Shown here piece by piece: positions 33,764 through 44,634 of a stretch of DNA of 64,000 bases. The notes below the pieces were generated by a model. That model saw nothing but the letters and a program-made list of their open reading frames with translations, was not told where the DNA came from and made no database searches. The DNA lies in assembly GCA_001695595.3 (NCBI GenBank), contig MBPM02000035.1, positions 434,001 through 498,000 on the forward strand, written 5' to 3'. This stretch comes from Plasmopara viticola (lineage: Eukaryota; Oomycota; Peronosporomycetes; Peronosporales; Peronosporaceae). How positions within the stretch are numbered: position 1 is the first letter of the stretch; each line of letters starts with the position of its first letter. The position numbers were made by a program, and so were the translations under genes.

Positions 33764-36700
33764 CTACTTATTCATCGGGATCATGTCCTTGTGAAATTTG
33801 TTGCGAAAGTATGACCGCACAGGCCCAAGAACGACCAGATATTCAAATAAAATACAGGCAAGGATGTTTCCAACAAGCAGAGCAAGCAACTTGACGCGAA
33901 AGTTCCAGGGCATTGGAATATCGGGAAGTCCAACGACATTGGTGCCACTTGAAATACGAAAGCGGTCAGTAACAATGCTCGGTTCGCCAAGAAGCAGGTA
34001 CATATTCAAGGCTCCCGCGGCCATGAAAAAAACCACCAGCGAATAGTTTTTCCAAATCGGTTGACGAAAGGTAGAGCCAAAACTAAAGACCCACGCGGCA
34101 ATAAGTTGCTGAGAAATGACCGTGAAGAATAACGTGGTGGCCAAGTGATTGTCCGACATGAGCCACCACTTGGCAACATCGACATTGTCGGGGGAGTACG
34201 GACAGTACCAAACTTGCGACGTCAACAAGTGCGTGCTACAGCTCAAGAAAACGATGTTAATGGCCTCTTGTCCGAGGATCGAAGAGAGGGTCGTTGGTCC
34301 AATCAAACTCGACGTCGGACGCATTTCCTTGAGCTCATCCAAGGGCTTGGACAACGTAATGACGTACGAAAAGCCAACAATGGTAAACCCTTCGACTAGA
34401 ATCCAGCACCATTGCGACATGTTAATGGCTTGAAAGTACATGTACAATCGCAGCACGGACCCAATGAGACCGTACATGATGAGGAATTTCACAGAGGCAA
34501 AAGCTGTTGCGACACTACAGCGCCCTTCGCGACACAAGTCAACGACCGACTCAATGGTCTTTAATTTACTGGTAAACGGAGAGACAACAGACGCTTCGGC
34601 GTCACTGAGAGCCACACCAGCGTGTGCAAAGCGCAACGCACCACAGTCGTTCCCACCATCGCCACACATGCCCGTGACGGCCCCTGTTTCCATGTGCAAT
34701 TTCACACACTCGACCTTTCCATCCGGTGTCATGCGACTAAAGATGCGAATGTAGAGGAGGAGGCCGTGAATCTCCTTCATTGCTACCAACGCATCAAATG
34801 CCACCCCCGTGACCGCCAATTCCACGTCGTCCCCTCGCTCGACCATCACTTTCACAGCAGGCAAACGATACTCTTCATCCGAATCGACATCGCGCCACAC
34901 GAGTTGCTTGCCTTCCATCGTCGGCACAACTTCACCCAATAGCACGCGCGCACTGGACGACAAGACGCCACTCTTTCGTGCAATGTAGCAGCCACACATG
35001 GCATTGTCACCTGTAATCATCACGGTACGAATGTCGCCGGCCTTGAGTTTGGCAATGGCCTTCTCGGTCCCCTCTTTCAATTCATTGCGGAATAAAATCA
35101 GCCCCAAAAGACAGAGCTGTTCGTCCACGGCTTCGCGATTCGCCGCGAATTCCACCACTTGCTCGTGGGTCCACTCCTTTGGCAATTCGCGGTACGACAG
35201 CCCCAACACGTAGCACCCATCTTTTGCAAGCCGGTCTGCTACTTTTTTATAATCGGCTGGGATACTGGTTTGCGTACTCAATTGTTGCATCCGCTCGTAC
35301 GACCCCTTACAAAAGACATAGTACTTGCCACTCTTTCGATTTCGAACCACAACGCTCATTGACATGCGTCGGTGATCAAAATCGTAGCGTTTGACAAAAT
35401 CGAGTTGCAGGGTTGGATCTTCTTTGGACCGAACGCAGGGTTCAATCCCTTCCTTTTCAATCAATTCCCATCCCGTGGCCATAAACATCCGCACTTCCAC
35501 TTCATTCCCCACCAGACGATCGTGGAGGGACCCGACCGAGTGACACGTTGTGAGTGCGTATAACAATTCGTCCGATGACGGCGCGTCCTTCGTATCGCTG
35601 ACAATGGGCGTAAAGAGACCATTCTTCACGGGTTGAACCCCAAGGTAATCCAGGCCTTGTTTCGTAAGCGTGCCCGTCTTGTCAAAGCAAAAAATCCGCA
35701 CTTTTCCGCAGAGTGTAATGCGTTCGACGTTCAATGAAAAGACTCCGAGTTTTTTCAACCGTTGGGACGCATTCATTTGCCCGACTGTGATAACCACGGG
35801 TAGGAGTGGACTAATAATGGCCGAGAGGACGAAAATGGCATAGCAAAAGGCCGCGTACCGATTGTTGAGGTTTTCATTGCTCAGCAAAAACTTGATGACG
35901 AACGTGCAGGCAATGATGGTATAGATACATAAAATGGTAATCAACACCTTGAGGTGTTCATTGTACTTGAAACGCATGGGGATGGGAAACAAAATCGATT
36001 GGATCAATTGACCCTTGGTGGTATGGGCCCCCGTGGCTTGGACAATGGCAATGATTTGTTCATGACGACCCGAAGACAAGACACGCGTCCCTGCAAAGAG
36101 CGTGTGTTTCTTGCTCCCTTTTTCGGCATCGTATACTTCACAACTATTGTCGGGGATGGCGAATTTTTGCACCGGCATCGACTCGCCTGTCAACATGGAT
36201 TCGTCACACACTGTCGTGCCTTTCACAATGGCCATATCGCACGGTAGAGTCCAATTTTCAGACACTTTGACCACGTCGCCTGGGACAATATCTGGCGACG
36301 ACAAAGTTTGCCACTTGCCACTACGAAAGACCGTTACATCCGTGCGATAGCGGGTCATCTTGATCACGGACGATTGGATCTGACGATGCGTGTAGATGTT
36401 TACGGCAGCAGCACCGAGAATCACGATCGTCATGACAATGCCCATGTTCCAATACGTAAAGTAGTACCAGACGTAGTAACACATGATTTGATATATGTAC
36501 AAGAGCTTGAAAAATTCATGGGCCATTGACACGAAAAGCGATGGCATGGCAACGTCGACCGAGTTGGAGCCAACGGTGTTGTACCGATACTTTGCTTCGG
36601 CCTCCGAGAGCCCCGTGACTTCCAATTGCATTTGATCAAACGTGTGGCCAAGGGCCACGGTCCCGGGGACAAAACGGTGTTCCGTGGCTTCGTACACGTA

Positions 36701-38002
36701 CCGAAGATGCTGAAATTCGACATAACGCAGGCCATCCACTTCGACGACGGGCACGGTCTCACAGTAGCCATGGATCTTTCCTTTGAAAGCAAAAAACCCT
36801 TCGACGCGGGCCACAAAGTCCGATAAACCCGAGCGATCCGCCAGCATGACTTTTGTCTCGTCCCGCTTGAGCATATAGACAAACTCACATCGATCGAGGG
36901 GCACCCCGAGACGAAAGAAGTTCAGAATCCGATCGTGCATTGCCAAGATGATGATAAACCAGATGGCCGTAATGACCCAAATGATGATAAACACAAGTGC
37001 ATTGTCTTCGGACGTGTCAAAGAGCGGCGGCGTGAAATTCCCGTAAAAGTCACAAATGATCATGATCAAGAGCACATTCAATGCCAAGGACGCGACGACG
37101 ACGCACCCAAAGACAAAGTTGCCAATCAACGACTTGGAATACCCTGTCTGGAGAATCCCGTTGGCCGCATCAAATTGCAACCGCGTGTCCGACACGCGCA
37201 CGCTCGTGTGGCGATCGATGGAATGGCCCGCAACGGAGCGCCGTGGCGTCGGCGAGCCATGAATCAACTTTTTGTTCATCTCGTGCATGGCCGTGTGAAC
37301 GCTTTGCCTCCACTGTTTGTACAGGACCCACCCAATGAGGATGGCAAAGAAACTCAGGTACAGCATGTAGATGGTCAGTAACGTGGGCTCGGTAAACGTC
37401 ATGAAGCGAGACTTGACCGTAAACGGCGTCGTCGTACACTTGTCCATCAACTCGACGTCAACGGTCCCATCCGCGAGCATGAGACTATAGCAATCGGCAT
37501 TGAGTGGAAACGAGGCATTGTTGTTGCGATAATTGGTCGCGTAGGTCCAGAAAACCGAGCTGTCTTGCGAAGCTGCTTCCAGCGACGCATTCGTGCGCGC
37601 ACACTGGAGTGCTTCCTGCAACACAGCCGTCTCGACGTCAATGCGCGCTTGGACGCGACAGATTGTGCTTGGATCATGGTACGAAAACTCGGGCGTCGTG
37701 GGATGAGCCGTGGGGTACGGAAAACTCACTTGGCGGGGGCGTTGCCACCCGTGCTCATAGTACGACGCGTACGCACCACCCGAGGGTCGCGTGTACTTGG
37801 TGTACAAGACGCGCGTCGACTCGGAGTATTCACAACAATAATAAACCGGGGCATGGCGGACGGGACACGCGGCAAAGTCCATTTGATCGGCGGCTGCAGC
37901 GCGCACTTGGGGACGGGCACGCAACATTAATGCCAGTGGGAGGACGACTGGCCATCTCCAGTGTGCCATTGTTCGAGCTGAGCGAGAGAGAGAGGCAAGC
38001 AC
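33764..38002 (-). CDS. P5B-type P-type ATPase (ATP13A family), 1412 aa
   Basis: An intact, intronless membrane transport ATPase. Known P5B members export polyamines or related cations from late endosomes/lysosomes or vacuoles. Order: signal-like hydrophobic start (residues 12-35), Cys-rich luminal stretch to about 200, TM at 207-228, two TM at 295-318 and 335-354, P5-type CEFVYMLKRDE (372-382), TM pair about 495-538, A domain with LPCD (586-589) and TGES (605-608), M4 motif SPLLPVV (731-737), phosphorylated DKTGTLT (Asp774), N-domain KGSYE (899-903), TGDN (997-1000), GDGGND (1114-1119), and six C-terminal TM from about 1165. All catalytic motifs are complete. LPCD and the CEF motif favour P5B over P5A. 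Unusual points are the luminal N-terminal extension and PLLP where most P5B have PPALP. The first ATG (38002) lies about 24 bp below a promoter-like box. A second ATG at codon 12 also gives a good signal peptide. Confidence 0.95.
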   Translation of the reverse strand: MLASLSRSARTMAHWRWPVVLPLALMLRARPQVRAAAADQMDFAACPVRHAPVYYCCEYSESTRVLYTKYTRPSGGAYASYYEHGWQRPRQVSFPYPTAHPTTPEFSYHDPSTICRVQARIDVETAVLQEALQCARTNASLEAASQDSSVFWTYATNYRNNNASFPLNADCYSLMLADGTVDVELMDKCTTTPFTVKSRFMTFTEPTLLTIYMLYLSFFAILIGWVLYKQWRQSVHTAMHEMNKKLIHGSPTPRRSVAGHSIDRHTSVRVSDTRLQFDAANGILQTGYSKSLIGNFVFGCVVVASLALNVLLIMIICDFYGNFTPPLFDTSEDNALVFIIIWVITAIWFIIILAMHDRILNFFRLGVPLDRCEFVYMLKRDETKVMLADRSGLSDFVARVEGFFAFKGKIHGYCETVPVVEVDGLRYVEFQHLRYVYEATEHRFVPGTVALGHTFDQMQLEVTGLSEAEAKYRYNTVGSNSVDVAMPSLFVSMAHEFFKLLYIYQIMCYYVWYYFTYWNMGIVMTIVILGAAAVNIYTHRQIQSSVIKMTRYRTDVTVFRSGKWQTLSSPDIVPGDVVKVSENWTLPCDMAIVKGTTVCDESMLTGESMPVQKFAIPDNSCEVYDAEKGSKKHTLFAGTRVLSSGRHEQIIAIVQATGAHTTKGQLIQSILFPIPMRFKYNEHLKVLITILCIYTIIACTFVIKFLLSNENLNNRYAAFCYAIFVLSAIISPLLPVVITVGQMNASQRLKKLGVFSLNVERITLCGKVRIFCFDKTGTLTKQGLDYLGVQPVKNGLFTPIVSDTKDAPSSDELLYALTTCHSVGSLHDRLVGNEVEVRMFMATGWELIEKEGIEPCVRSKEDPTLQLDFVKRYDFDHRRMSMSVVVRNRKSGKYYVFCKGSYERMQQLSTQTSIPADYKKVADRLAKDGCYVLGLSYRELPKEWTHEQVVEFAANREAVDEQLCLLGLILFRNELKEGTEKAIAKLKAGDIRTVMITGDNAMCGCYIARKSGVLSSSARVLLGEVVPTMEGKQLVWRDVDSDEEYRLPAVKVMVERGDDVELAVTGVAFDALVAMKEIHGLLLYIRIFSRMTPDGKVECVKLHMETGAVTGMCGDGGNDCGALRFAHAGVALSDAEASVVSPFTSKLKTIESVVDLCREGRCSVATAFASVKFLIMYGLIGSVLRLYMYFQAINMSQWCWILVEGFTIVGFSYVITLSKPLDELKEMRPTSSLIGPTTLSSILGQEAINIVFLSCSTHLLTSQVWYCPYSPDNVDVAKWWLMSDNHLATTLFFTVISQQLIAAWVFSFGSTFRQPIWKNYSLVVFFMAAGALNMYLLLGEPSIVTDRFRISSGTNVVGLPDIPMPWNFRVKLLALLVGNILACILFEYLVVLGPVRSYFRNKFHKDMIPMNK

Positions 38003-38024
38003 TTATCGACGTCTCCTTTGCCAA

Positions 38025-38041
38025 GGTAAATGGGCGACTGA
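38025..38041 (-). promoter_or_regulatory. INR/FPR-like core promoter of the P5B ATPase gene
   Basis: On minus: TCAGTCGCCCATTTACC, close to the oomycete core TCAYTYYnCAWTTTnYY. It stands 23 bp before the first ATG, which supports 38002 as the start. Assignment by pattern only. Confidence 0.5.
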
Positions 38042-38146
38042 TGTGTCGGGACAAAAACTCCGTGTCTTGACAAGCTAAGCTGATCAGGAACCATTACTGC
38101 TTCCCGAAATGTACTGAAATAATCCATGCGATTCAAAAGTGGCTGG

Positions 38147-38491
38147 CTATCTCTCGTTCTGGAACAGATGGCAAAATTTGTAAAAAGGAACTTTTTCGAC
38201 AAAAGACAAAGAGACATTTGGTTTTTCGGTCACGACAAAAAAGGCCAACGCCTCCGTTGTTTTCAGAGCAACAGAAACGATAGATTCAAAAGGTTTGTTT
38301 GCAACAACATCATCTTGCCACAACGATGTCGCAAAGCCGAGGTTTTGTGTTAATTGGTAGAATAAGCACATTCTTTGCGACTTGAACTTAGCATCTTCAA
38401 GCGTTATATTCTGTCCGCCTCGAAAAATGGGCACCTTATCGGTACTTATACCGGTTTGCATACTAGAGACATCAGTACAAAACCCATTCAT
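38147..38491 (-). CDS. Hypothetical protein, 114 aa, unrecognised
   Basis: Upstream of and codirectional with the P5B ATPase gene, about 150 bp before it. The open frame MNGFCTDVSSMQTGISTDKV..FYKFCHLFQNER has no signal peptide, membrane segment or motif that I know. It may be a chance frame or a remnant of a larger gene. It is listed because its composition is protein-like and no repeat explains it. Confidence 0.2.
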   Translation of the reverse strand: MNGFCTDVSSMQTGISTDKVPIFRGGQNITLEDAKFKSQRMCLFYQLTQNLGFATSLWQDDVVANKPFESIVSVALKTTEALAFFVVTEKPNVSLSFVEKVPFYKFCHLFQNER

Positions 38492-39200
38492 ATTGTGGTT
38501 CTTTTGCTTAGCAGCTAAAAGTTACATGGCACTCGAGCTCTGCGAGCAAAGGATAGCTTTAGGGCCTTGGCACCACACATGTTGCCAGTCACGGCGGTAG
38601 TCGCTGCTTTAAGGTCGAAAGTTAAGATTTACACCTACTTAGATAAGAGAAACCAAAACTTTCTCTTCTGGATTAGACAATTTGCGGCCTCGATCATACA
38701 AAATTAGGTGCGCGTAGCGCTCGCACTTTATCGCCTGAAAGGCTGGGCTACAAGCTGGTTCTCATCACAGGAACTGCTTTACTAAAAGCTCGCATCCTCA
38801 TTACACATGAAGTTAGAGTTGAAAGCAACGCTGTTTACAGAAATTTAAGTCCCGCTAGTGCTTACGCTTTCTTGTCTGCAAAAGAGTTGGGCACGAGCTT
38901 CATGACTATTCTTAATACAAGGTAGCTGAAATTTTCCATTACATGAGCACCCCTCTCCAACAAGTTTATGTGGCTTTGTACATTGATAAGTCCACCGCGC
39001 ACTCAGCTTTTTAATGTGCAGGCAGCGTTAAAAGAGGCAGCTCGAGAGGCTGATAGCTGTTGAAGAATAGCCAGCAGTGGAAGACGGTTAGTGGTACACG
39101 TAAAGGTGCGGAACTACGTGAGACTCTGGTGCGTAAAAGGAATATTTGCGTCGGCAAACGATTTGATCATACAATTATTTTAAGTACTACGATGTTTTGC
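38492..39200. other. No feature recognised
   Basis: No open frame of note, no repeat seen. Confidence 0.4.
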
Positions 39201-40618
39201 TTTGACATGCTTCAACGATATTCTCGAATATAAAAGCTCTGGAGGAGATCGGTCGGCTCTGATGTTAATAGTATTAAAAAACTTCATGCTAACATCGACA
39301 AGTAAGTATACGAGCAAGGAAGAGATTAAAGTCTTCGGCAACTGCTTTGTGGGCATCGGTGGGGCTGCGGTAGATATTTTGTCAGTGCATGGTGGCTATG
39401 CAAGTCTTGCAAAGCTTCTGGCCGATCTTTTACTAAAGGCTTTTGTTTGGAAAATAGGCACTCACTTAGATCGCATCAAGGAGATACATCATATGACACC
39501 TGATCTGAACATTCGAAGTTAATTAGCGTAATTCGCTGCGCTTACAATGCAAACAAATTGTTGCACAAGGCTGTAAGTTGACGAGGACGGTTTTTAGTAA
39601 GTCGTCTCGTTGTAGTCCAGATTGACCAACAGAAACATGACGAGGTGTCACTTGCTACGAAACACACCTCTTTCAAGTCTATTAAATCCACACATCCTTA
39701 GGCGCTGTGATCAATACGCCCCACTTGTCTCAAAGTATAACAGAGAAGTTGTTATATTTCTTGAAGTATATAAATAAAAGCCTGGCAATCTCAATGTGAT
39801 CATGCATGCAAGTTGAAGAGTAGACCCTTGTCAGTAAAATCAAAAGGTCTATTGACGAATGGATTTGTCAAGTCTACGATGTCGTTCCTCGGTGTACTTT
39901 TTCAATGTATATTAAGGTCGAGTAGCTGGCACCTCGACAACAATCGCAGTTGCATCGCTATGAGTGAAGATAGACGGATTACTTCACTATATGGTGCATC
40001 TAACATATCAATTCCGACTTCTTATTTCGAATGACACAGTCCCAGATATGGTATGCTTCTGAAGGCACACAAGCAGCGGTTTGGGCTTCAAGAAACAATA
40101 TTTGGTGTCCGCAAGACATTGGTGATCTATAGCGCACAAGTGGGTAGTCAAGTATAAAAGGACTTGTGAGGCCTGCCCAAGGGCAAACCCGCATCTCGCA
40201 AGGCGCCCCCTTTACGAGGCCATCGTTGTTTGTCGATACATGCAGGTGCTCGCCCCTAATGGTTTAACCGGAAAACAATTGTGCACAAAGCAACAGGCAG
40301 CGAGTGGTACTCTCCTCCAACTTTTGCACATTGGCTCAAGTACGATTGACGCGCAGTGGCAGGCCTCGCTTATGCTGCCTTGGCTTAAATTTTACCATGT
40401 CATCGATGGCACACAGCAAGCGCTACTTTTGCAGGAGCACCATCAAGTGTCGTACGTACAATTCTATGTGACCGCCCTCCTAATATAGCGTCATGGCGGA
40501 GGTAAACTGAGGCACAGGAAAAACACCTTGTCTTACGTTTAAGACTATTTACGCTTCGACACGCAATATTAAGTCTACAAGTCCTTCAGATTATCCAAAC
40601 TTCGTCTTAATAAAGTCC

Positions 40619-41032
40619 ATGGTTATCTCCGATTGTCGAGTGAGGGATTTAAGTGTAGAGGTAGATTGTGTGACTGGAGATATATATGTAGAAGACAGCG
40701 GAAATCCTTGCAACGTTGTGGCATACTTTGACTCATGGACGAATCAAGTGGCCAATAGCATCCTTGTGGGTCGTAGTGTACGGATTTTGCCACAGCCACC
40801 AGCACCAACTGATGTGGAGCTTCTCGAATTAAAAGTAAACATCAGAAAATATTGGGCACTTGCGAGCAGTGAGATGGATCAGCTTGATAAAAGCTATGCT
40901 ATTCATACTCGAGACTTCTGTGCTCAAGAAACAGCATATGATGTAGCGGCAAGATCTGCGGGTAAGATCAATGTGAAAAGCACCAAGATTGATGCCATGC
41001 GCAAGTCATTTTTTTCATGTGCTGTTTCTTGA
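40619..41032 (+). pseudogene. Unrecognised coding sequence, 137 codons, with adjacent inverted partial copy
   Basis: The open frame contains DSWTNQVANSILVGRSVRIL and TDVELLELKVNIRKYWALAS. A minus-strand reading at about 41,068-41,215 gives TNQVAESILVDGSARTLLQH and SIDVELHKSQVDIEKGCAFV, clearly homologous. The nucleotide similarity continues to GATCAAGAAACAGCA.ATGA (41,030) versus GCTCAAGAAACAGCATATGA (40,923). So this segment was once a coding sequence, duplicated as an inverted repeat. It sits within the gypsy relic. The family is unknown to me. Confidence 0.4.
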
Positions 41033-41215
41033 TCAGAGAGTTCTCCAGAAAAACACCATAGTTATTTTATCAACTCAGTGCTCACAAATGCACAGCCCTT
41101 TTCGATGTCTACTTGTGATTTATGGAGTTCAACATCAATTGATGCTGCGTGTTGAAGCAAGGTTCGCGCACTACCATCCACAAGGATACTTTCGGCCACT
41201 TGATTTGTCCACAAA
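40735..41215. repeat. Imperfect inverted duplication, ~200-bp arms
   Basis: Arm 1 about 40,735-40,945 and arm 2 about 41,015-41,215 in reverse orientation, with a central spacer of about 70 bp. The arms are diverged (roughly three in four bases match by eye) but collinear. Confidence 0.6.
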
Positions 41216-41940
41216 ACAAATTTGCCTCAGCTTTACCAGAACCTCAGTCACGGCACTTGAATCCGCAGCGAGAGCTGTGTCGTACGCGTACCTCTCAGTG
41301 GTTCAAGTGCCCTCTCGCGCTCAATCAGTGAGCATCCTTCCGGGTCGTTGTCGTTGACGCCAATAGTATCCATTTCTGACCCAGAAAAATGAAGACTTGG
41401 TCAAGTCATCGCACTAATAGCGCTTTTGCTGCCACGCAGAGGCGTGTTAATGAATTACTAAAGCTACGCTAGAAAGGAAGCATGTGGTCCTCGGATTCTT
41501 TGACCGCTAATAAATCGAGAGTTCAGCCACGCAATCTCGAAAAAATAGATCATTTCTCGCAAGATACCGAGTGTTTGACGCTGTCAGCGCGGGAAATGCC
41601 ATTTCGTGAATCCACCGCGAATCTCGGCAAAGTGACCCTCATTTATATTACTATATGAACAATGCAAGGATTCTTAAAATGCGCGCATACGAAATTATCA
41701 CTTGGCTAGGTTTCTTTGACAATAAACTGTCAAGCGTTTTTCATGCCCATACTCAGATAAAAATTGCTCATGGTCTACATACACCTTTGTGATAACCGCA
41801 TCCTTTTGCAAGTTAACCCTACACGAGCAATCGTGATATAGAGCCCGAAGCACATTGTTGCTAATCTTTTTATCCTTCTTAAGGTGTAGGATAGATTGAA
41901 AGAAAGCCCCACATTTACAAGATGCTGTCATTCGCCTTCG
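41216..41940. other. No recognised gene
   Basis: Chance or decayed frames only, including a 108-codon minus frame (41698-42024) antisense to the gypsy integrase relic. Confidence 0.35.
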
Positions 41941-42576
41941 GCCTTTTGGCTGCAAATGGATGGACAACTGGAAAGAGCTTACCGTTTTTGGAGGGGACCT
42001 CTGAGTTGTCGTTAACCCAGCCAATTATGATTGGGATATCCTTTTGAAATTGGCGGGAGTAGTCTACAATCCACGCAAACACTCTGCTGTTGCTCAAAGC
42101 AGATTAAGATATGTTCCTTATATGTATGACGATTTGGCAACAGACCTCTAAAATGTCGGCAAAAAGTCGATAGGGTCATGTCGGCCGGTGACTCCTGAGG
42201 GCACTAGTTGAACAAAAAAGTCCACACGACAGAATTTGATCGCTCGAAAATAGAAGGCCACTTGGGAGCCTGTGAAGAATACAAAGCGGTTTTTCGGACC
42301 AAGCTATGGTAATCCAAAAAGATGACTTCCATCTCTCATCTCCTCGAAGGGAAGTCACGTAACGTAATTGACGCAACCAGTACTTTGGTCGGCAGCGGTA
42401 GCCACACCATAAATATAGAAATACATATGCATAAAATTATCCATATGATTGTGGCTACAAAGTATCAAAAAAGAAGGCGTTCGGATGTCTCATTATAACT
42501 GGGAGTTAGCGACTTTTTCGCTAAAAAAAATTCTACCCTCATTCTGATTGTTGCCGATAATTGGGACGAAATGTAT

Positions 42577-42900
42577 GTTGTATTGTTTTACGTTATCGCG
42601 TTGCCAAGTTATGCACGTGCTAGGCTCAGTCTGGCTAGTCCACGGCATAGAGTGGTGTCCGCATACGGCGGGTCTCGTTCGGCGGGCAGTGCAGCCAGCA
42701 CCGAGGTCGTGAGGGTCTTCCATTATTTTGTTTAGCTCTGACTTGGAAAAAGCCTAGGTGGCGCCCTGGTGCTGGAGACCGTCGCGTCGAGGGTGGGACT
42801 CGTTAGAGACCTGCAGATGCCCGAGAGCACCTGCCCGAAGCGCGCGAGCATTTAGCCCCCGCGCTTGGAAGGGGGGCGTCACCCCAACCTTTTCCAAGAC
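42577..42900 (-). mobile_element. Short LINE derivative, copy R1, with 11-bp TSD
   Basis: Same 320-bp element as 27902-28227, on minus. Target duplication ACGAAATGTAT at 42566-42576 and 42901-42911. Private changes (for example TACGGCGGG and GCCTAGG on plus) distinguish it from the other copies. It is the left boundary of the tandem duplication. The homologous site in the third GIP block (58,791-58,810) has no insertion. Confidence 0.9.
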
Positions 42901-43149
42901 ACGAAATGTATAGTATGTGCTACATCCAGATGGAGTGTAGAAAGACGAAAGCCTTTTGTTTGTTGCTAGTAGCCATTACTTTGGCCGCAAAAGATTTTCT
43001 TTGTTAAAGCTGCTCAATTAGCTTCAAGTAAACAATACTCCTTTTTCGCCGACCTCACCCCACTGGCCGCTCACGCCTAAGTCGACAACCGGCCTTTAAA
43101 GAAGCTTTCTCCGCGCTTGTGTTGCACTGGGTTCATAATTGTGGCAAAA

Positions 43150-43245
43150 TAGAATTTCCGACCGTTTTCTCTCGCGTGTCATCCACGGACCCATGAATTA
43201 AAAACATAATTACAAGCCTATAGACGAGCTTACAAGCAATAGCTT
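43150..43245 (+). pseudogene. GIP-like 3'-end remnant, unit A
   Basis: Plus reading EFPTVFSRVSS, then P.IKNIITSL before the stop, equals the GIP C-terminus (EGYPTVFSRVS..PWID..IASP). It is followed by the family's 3' flank ACGAGCTTACAAGCAATAG. It faces the intact gene on minus 570 bp away. Confidence 0.75.
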
Positions 43246-43813
43246 TGTGATCACTTCTTCTCTACTTGATTCTTTTGACATGTTAATCGGTGATTACCTT
43301 TGAAATGCACAATTTTTGTTCAGTTGATCTATTTAATTGGCCAAATAGTGCAGATAATCACACTTTTACATATATGTGCGCCAAGAAAGTTGATGTATGG
43401 TTAAACATGAATCGATTTGGTCATTCACAAAAAATATCGCAATAGGACCCATTTAGTAGTTATATTATCAAGAAGGCGTTCCACTATACTTGAATCAAGA
43501 TGTCAGCAAAGCATAGTCTGCACCTGACCTCGATTGTGCTCTTCATGGCATTTGGCTTTAGATTCTGGTCTCAATTTTAGCCAATTTTATAGCGCCCTTC
43601 AATACGAGTCTCGACCGATTCTTAACTTCGGAAGGCTAGACTTGATGAAAGCCTCATCAACTACGCCATTCAGCCATTTACTGAGGCTCTTAAAGACGAA
43701 GTAAATAAAATTTGTACAACTAACAAAGGTTGTCAACAATGAAGATTTTATGAAGTTTGTGTAAAAGAAGCAAAAGACGATGCACTTTACAAAGCCATTG
43801 CTTGTGAGCTCGA

Positions 43814-44590
43814 CTACTTGTTTGAAATCATGTCGTCAATCCATTTGATCGCAGCCGCTACGTGCGAAAAAACACTTGGATATCCTTCGTCACCGCAACC
43901 TAGACCCCACTTCATCACACCAATGAGAACGTCACCACCATCGCCTTCAACCGGCTCCTTGACTAGTGGACCACCATTATCATGTACGCACGTGTCTTGG
44001 TCCTTGACACCGCCTGCGCACAAGCTCGAATTGTCGATACTGAATAATGCATTGCACTCCTCAAAGCCCCAGACTCTCAGTCCAACACCTAACAGAACGT
44101 TAGAGTCTTCGCCATCGGGAAAAGTTGTCCAACCCCAGCCCATTGCCTTTGCCGTCATGTTAGTCTGAATATCCGAATTGTCTGCGTTAGGAAGGGAAAC
44201 GGGTTTGTATTTGCTTGGTTTGGCCAGTTTTAACAAAACAAAATCATAGCTCCTGAGCGTGGGATTGTACTGGGGGTGAAAGTGAACTGACTCGACTTCA
44301 ATCTGCTCTCCATCCGACGTCTGGTTTATGTAGGTCGACCCTACCGAAACATAGTTTGGATACCTATTTTTGACGCATACTTTGACCGTGAGCGCGAATA
44401 GAGGGTCAATCAGAACACCGCCGCAAAAGCTGTTACCATCGATAGTTTCGCGAATGCCGACGGTGTACGTCTTCGTGCCCGCTGGAATGGGTTGTCCCCC
44501 CAAAATAAGCCTCCGCGAAGTGTGCTCAGCGTTGACGGCGACAGCGGCAATTGCCATAAAAGCAGCAGCAATGGTGGTAGATATCTTCAT
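43814..44590 (-). CDS. Secreted glucanase-inhibitor-like protein (inactive trypsin-fold), unit A, 258 aa
   Basis: Signal peptide (1-21, MKISTTIAAAFMAIAAVAVN), pseudo-activation site TSRRLILGG (24-32), and an S1 core with both key catalytic residues lost: LTVKVC puts Val71 for His57, and CVHDNGGP puts Asn205 for Ser195. The Asp remains (Asp116, SYDFVLL). Paired cysteines (56/72, 179/191, 201, 232) and the C-terminal helix AAIKWIDDM are kept. It cannot be a protease; binding to a host glucanase or another hydrolase is inferred from the GIP family. The start at 44590 fits the signal peptide and the box at 44635-44656. The in-frame ATG at 44680 lies above that box, so I reject it. It differs from the unit B copy at 11 of 777 bases. 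Confidence 0.92.
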   Translation of the reverse strand: MKISTTIAAAFMAIAAVAVNAEHTSRRLILGGQPIPAGTKTYTVGIRETIDGNSFCGGVLIDPLFALTVKVCVKNRYPNYVSVGSTYINQTSDGEQIEVESVHFHPQYNPTLRSYDFVLLKLAKPSKYKPVSLPNADNSDIQTNMTAKAMGWGWTTFPDGEDSNVLLGVGLRVWGFEECNALFSIDNSSLCAGGVKDQDTCVHDNGGPLVKEPVEGDGGDVLIGVMKWGLGCGDEGYPSVFSHVAAAIKWIDDMISNK

Positions 44591-44634
44591 TGATTGCTTC
44601 AGTGTTGTGGCTTGGAAGGCTGTGTGAAGCAGAA

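Larger units (their letters stand above)
39300..42500 (+). mobile_element. Ty3/gypsy relic interrupted by other sequence
   Basis: Plus-strand remnants in pol order. At 39,385-39,520 GGYASLAKLLADLLLKAFVW followed by KIGTHLDRIKE resembles the RT thumb/RNase H join (LAKPLTDLLKK..W). At 39,990-40,215 VPDMVCF, RHW.SIAHKWVVKYKRTCEA and CPRANPHLARRPL is an integrase zinc finger. At 41,945-42,110 a frame-shifted reading (MDNWKEL, LLKLAGVVYNPRKHSAV) is the end of the integrase core. At 42,240-42,360 WEPVKNTKRFF looks like the chromodomain tail. Stops occur throughout. The 41.9-42.5 kb part is homologous to 57.9-58.75 kb. Confidence 0.72.

Noticed and set aside
34145..34433. Plus-strand frames across 33.8-38.1 kb
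   Set aside because: Shadows of the P5B ATPase gene, whose minus-strand frame carries all the family motifs.
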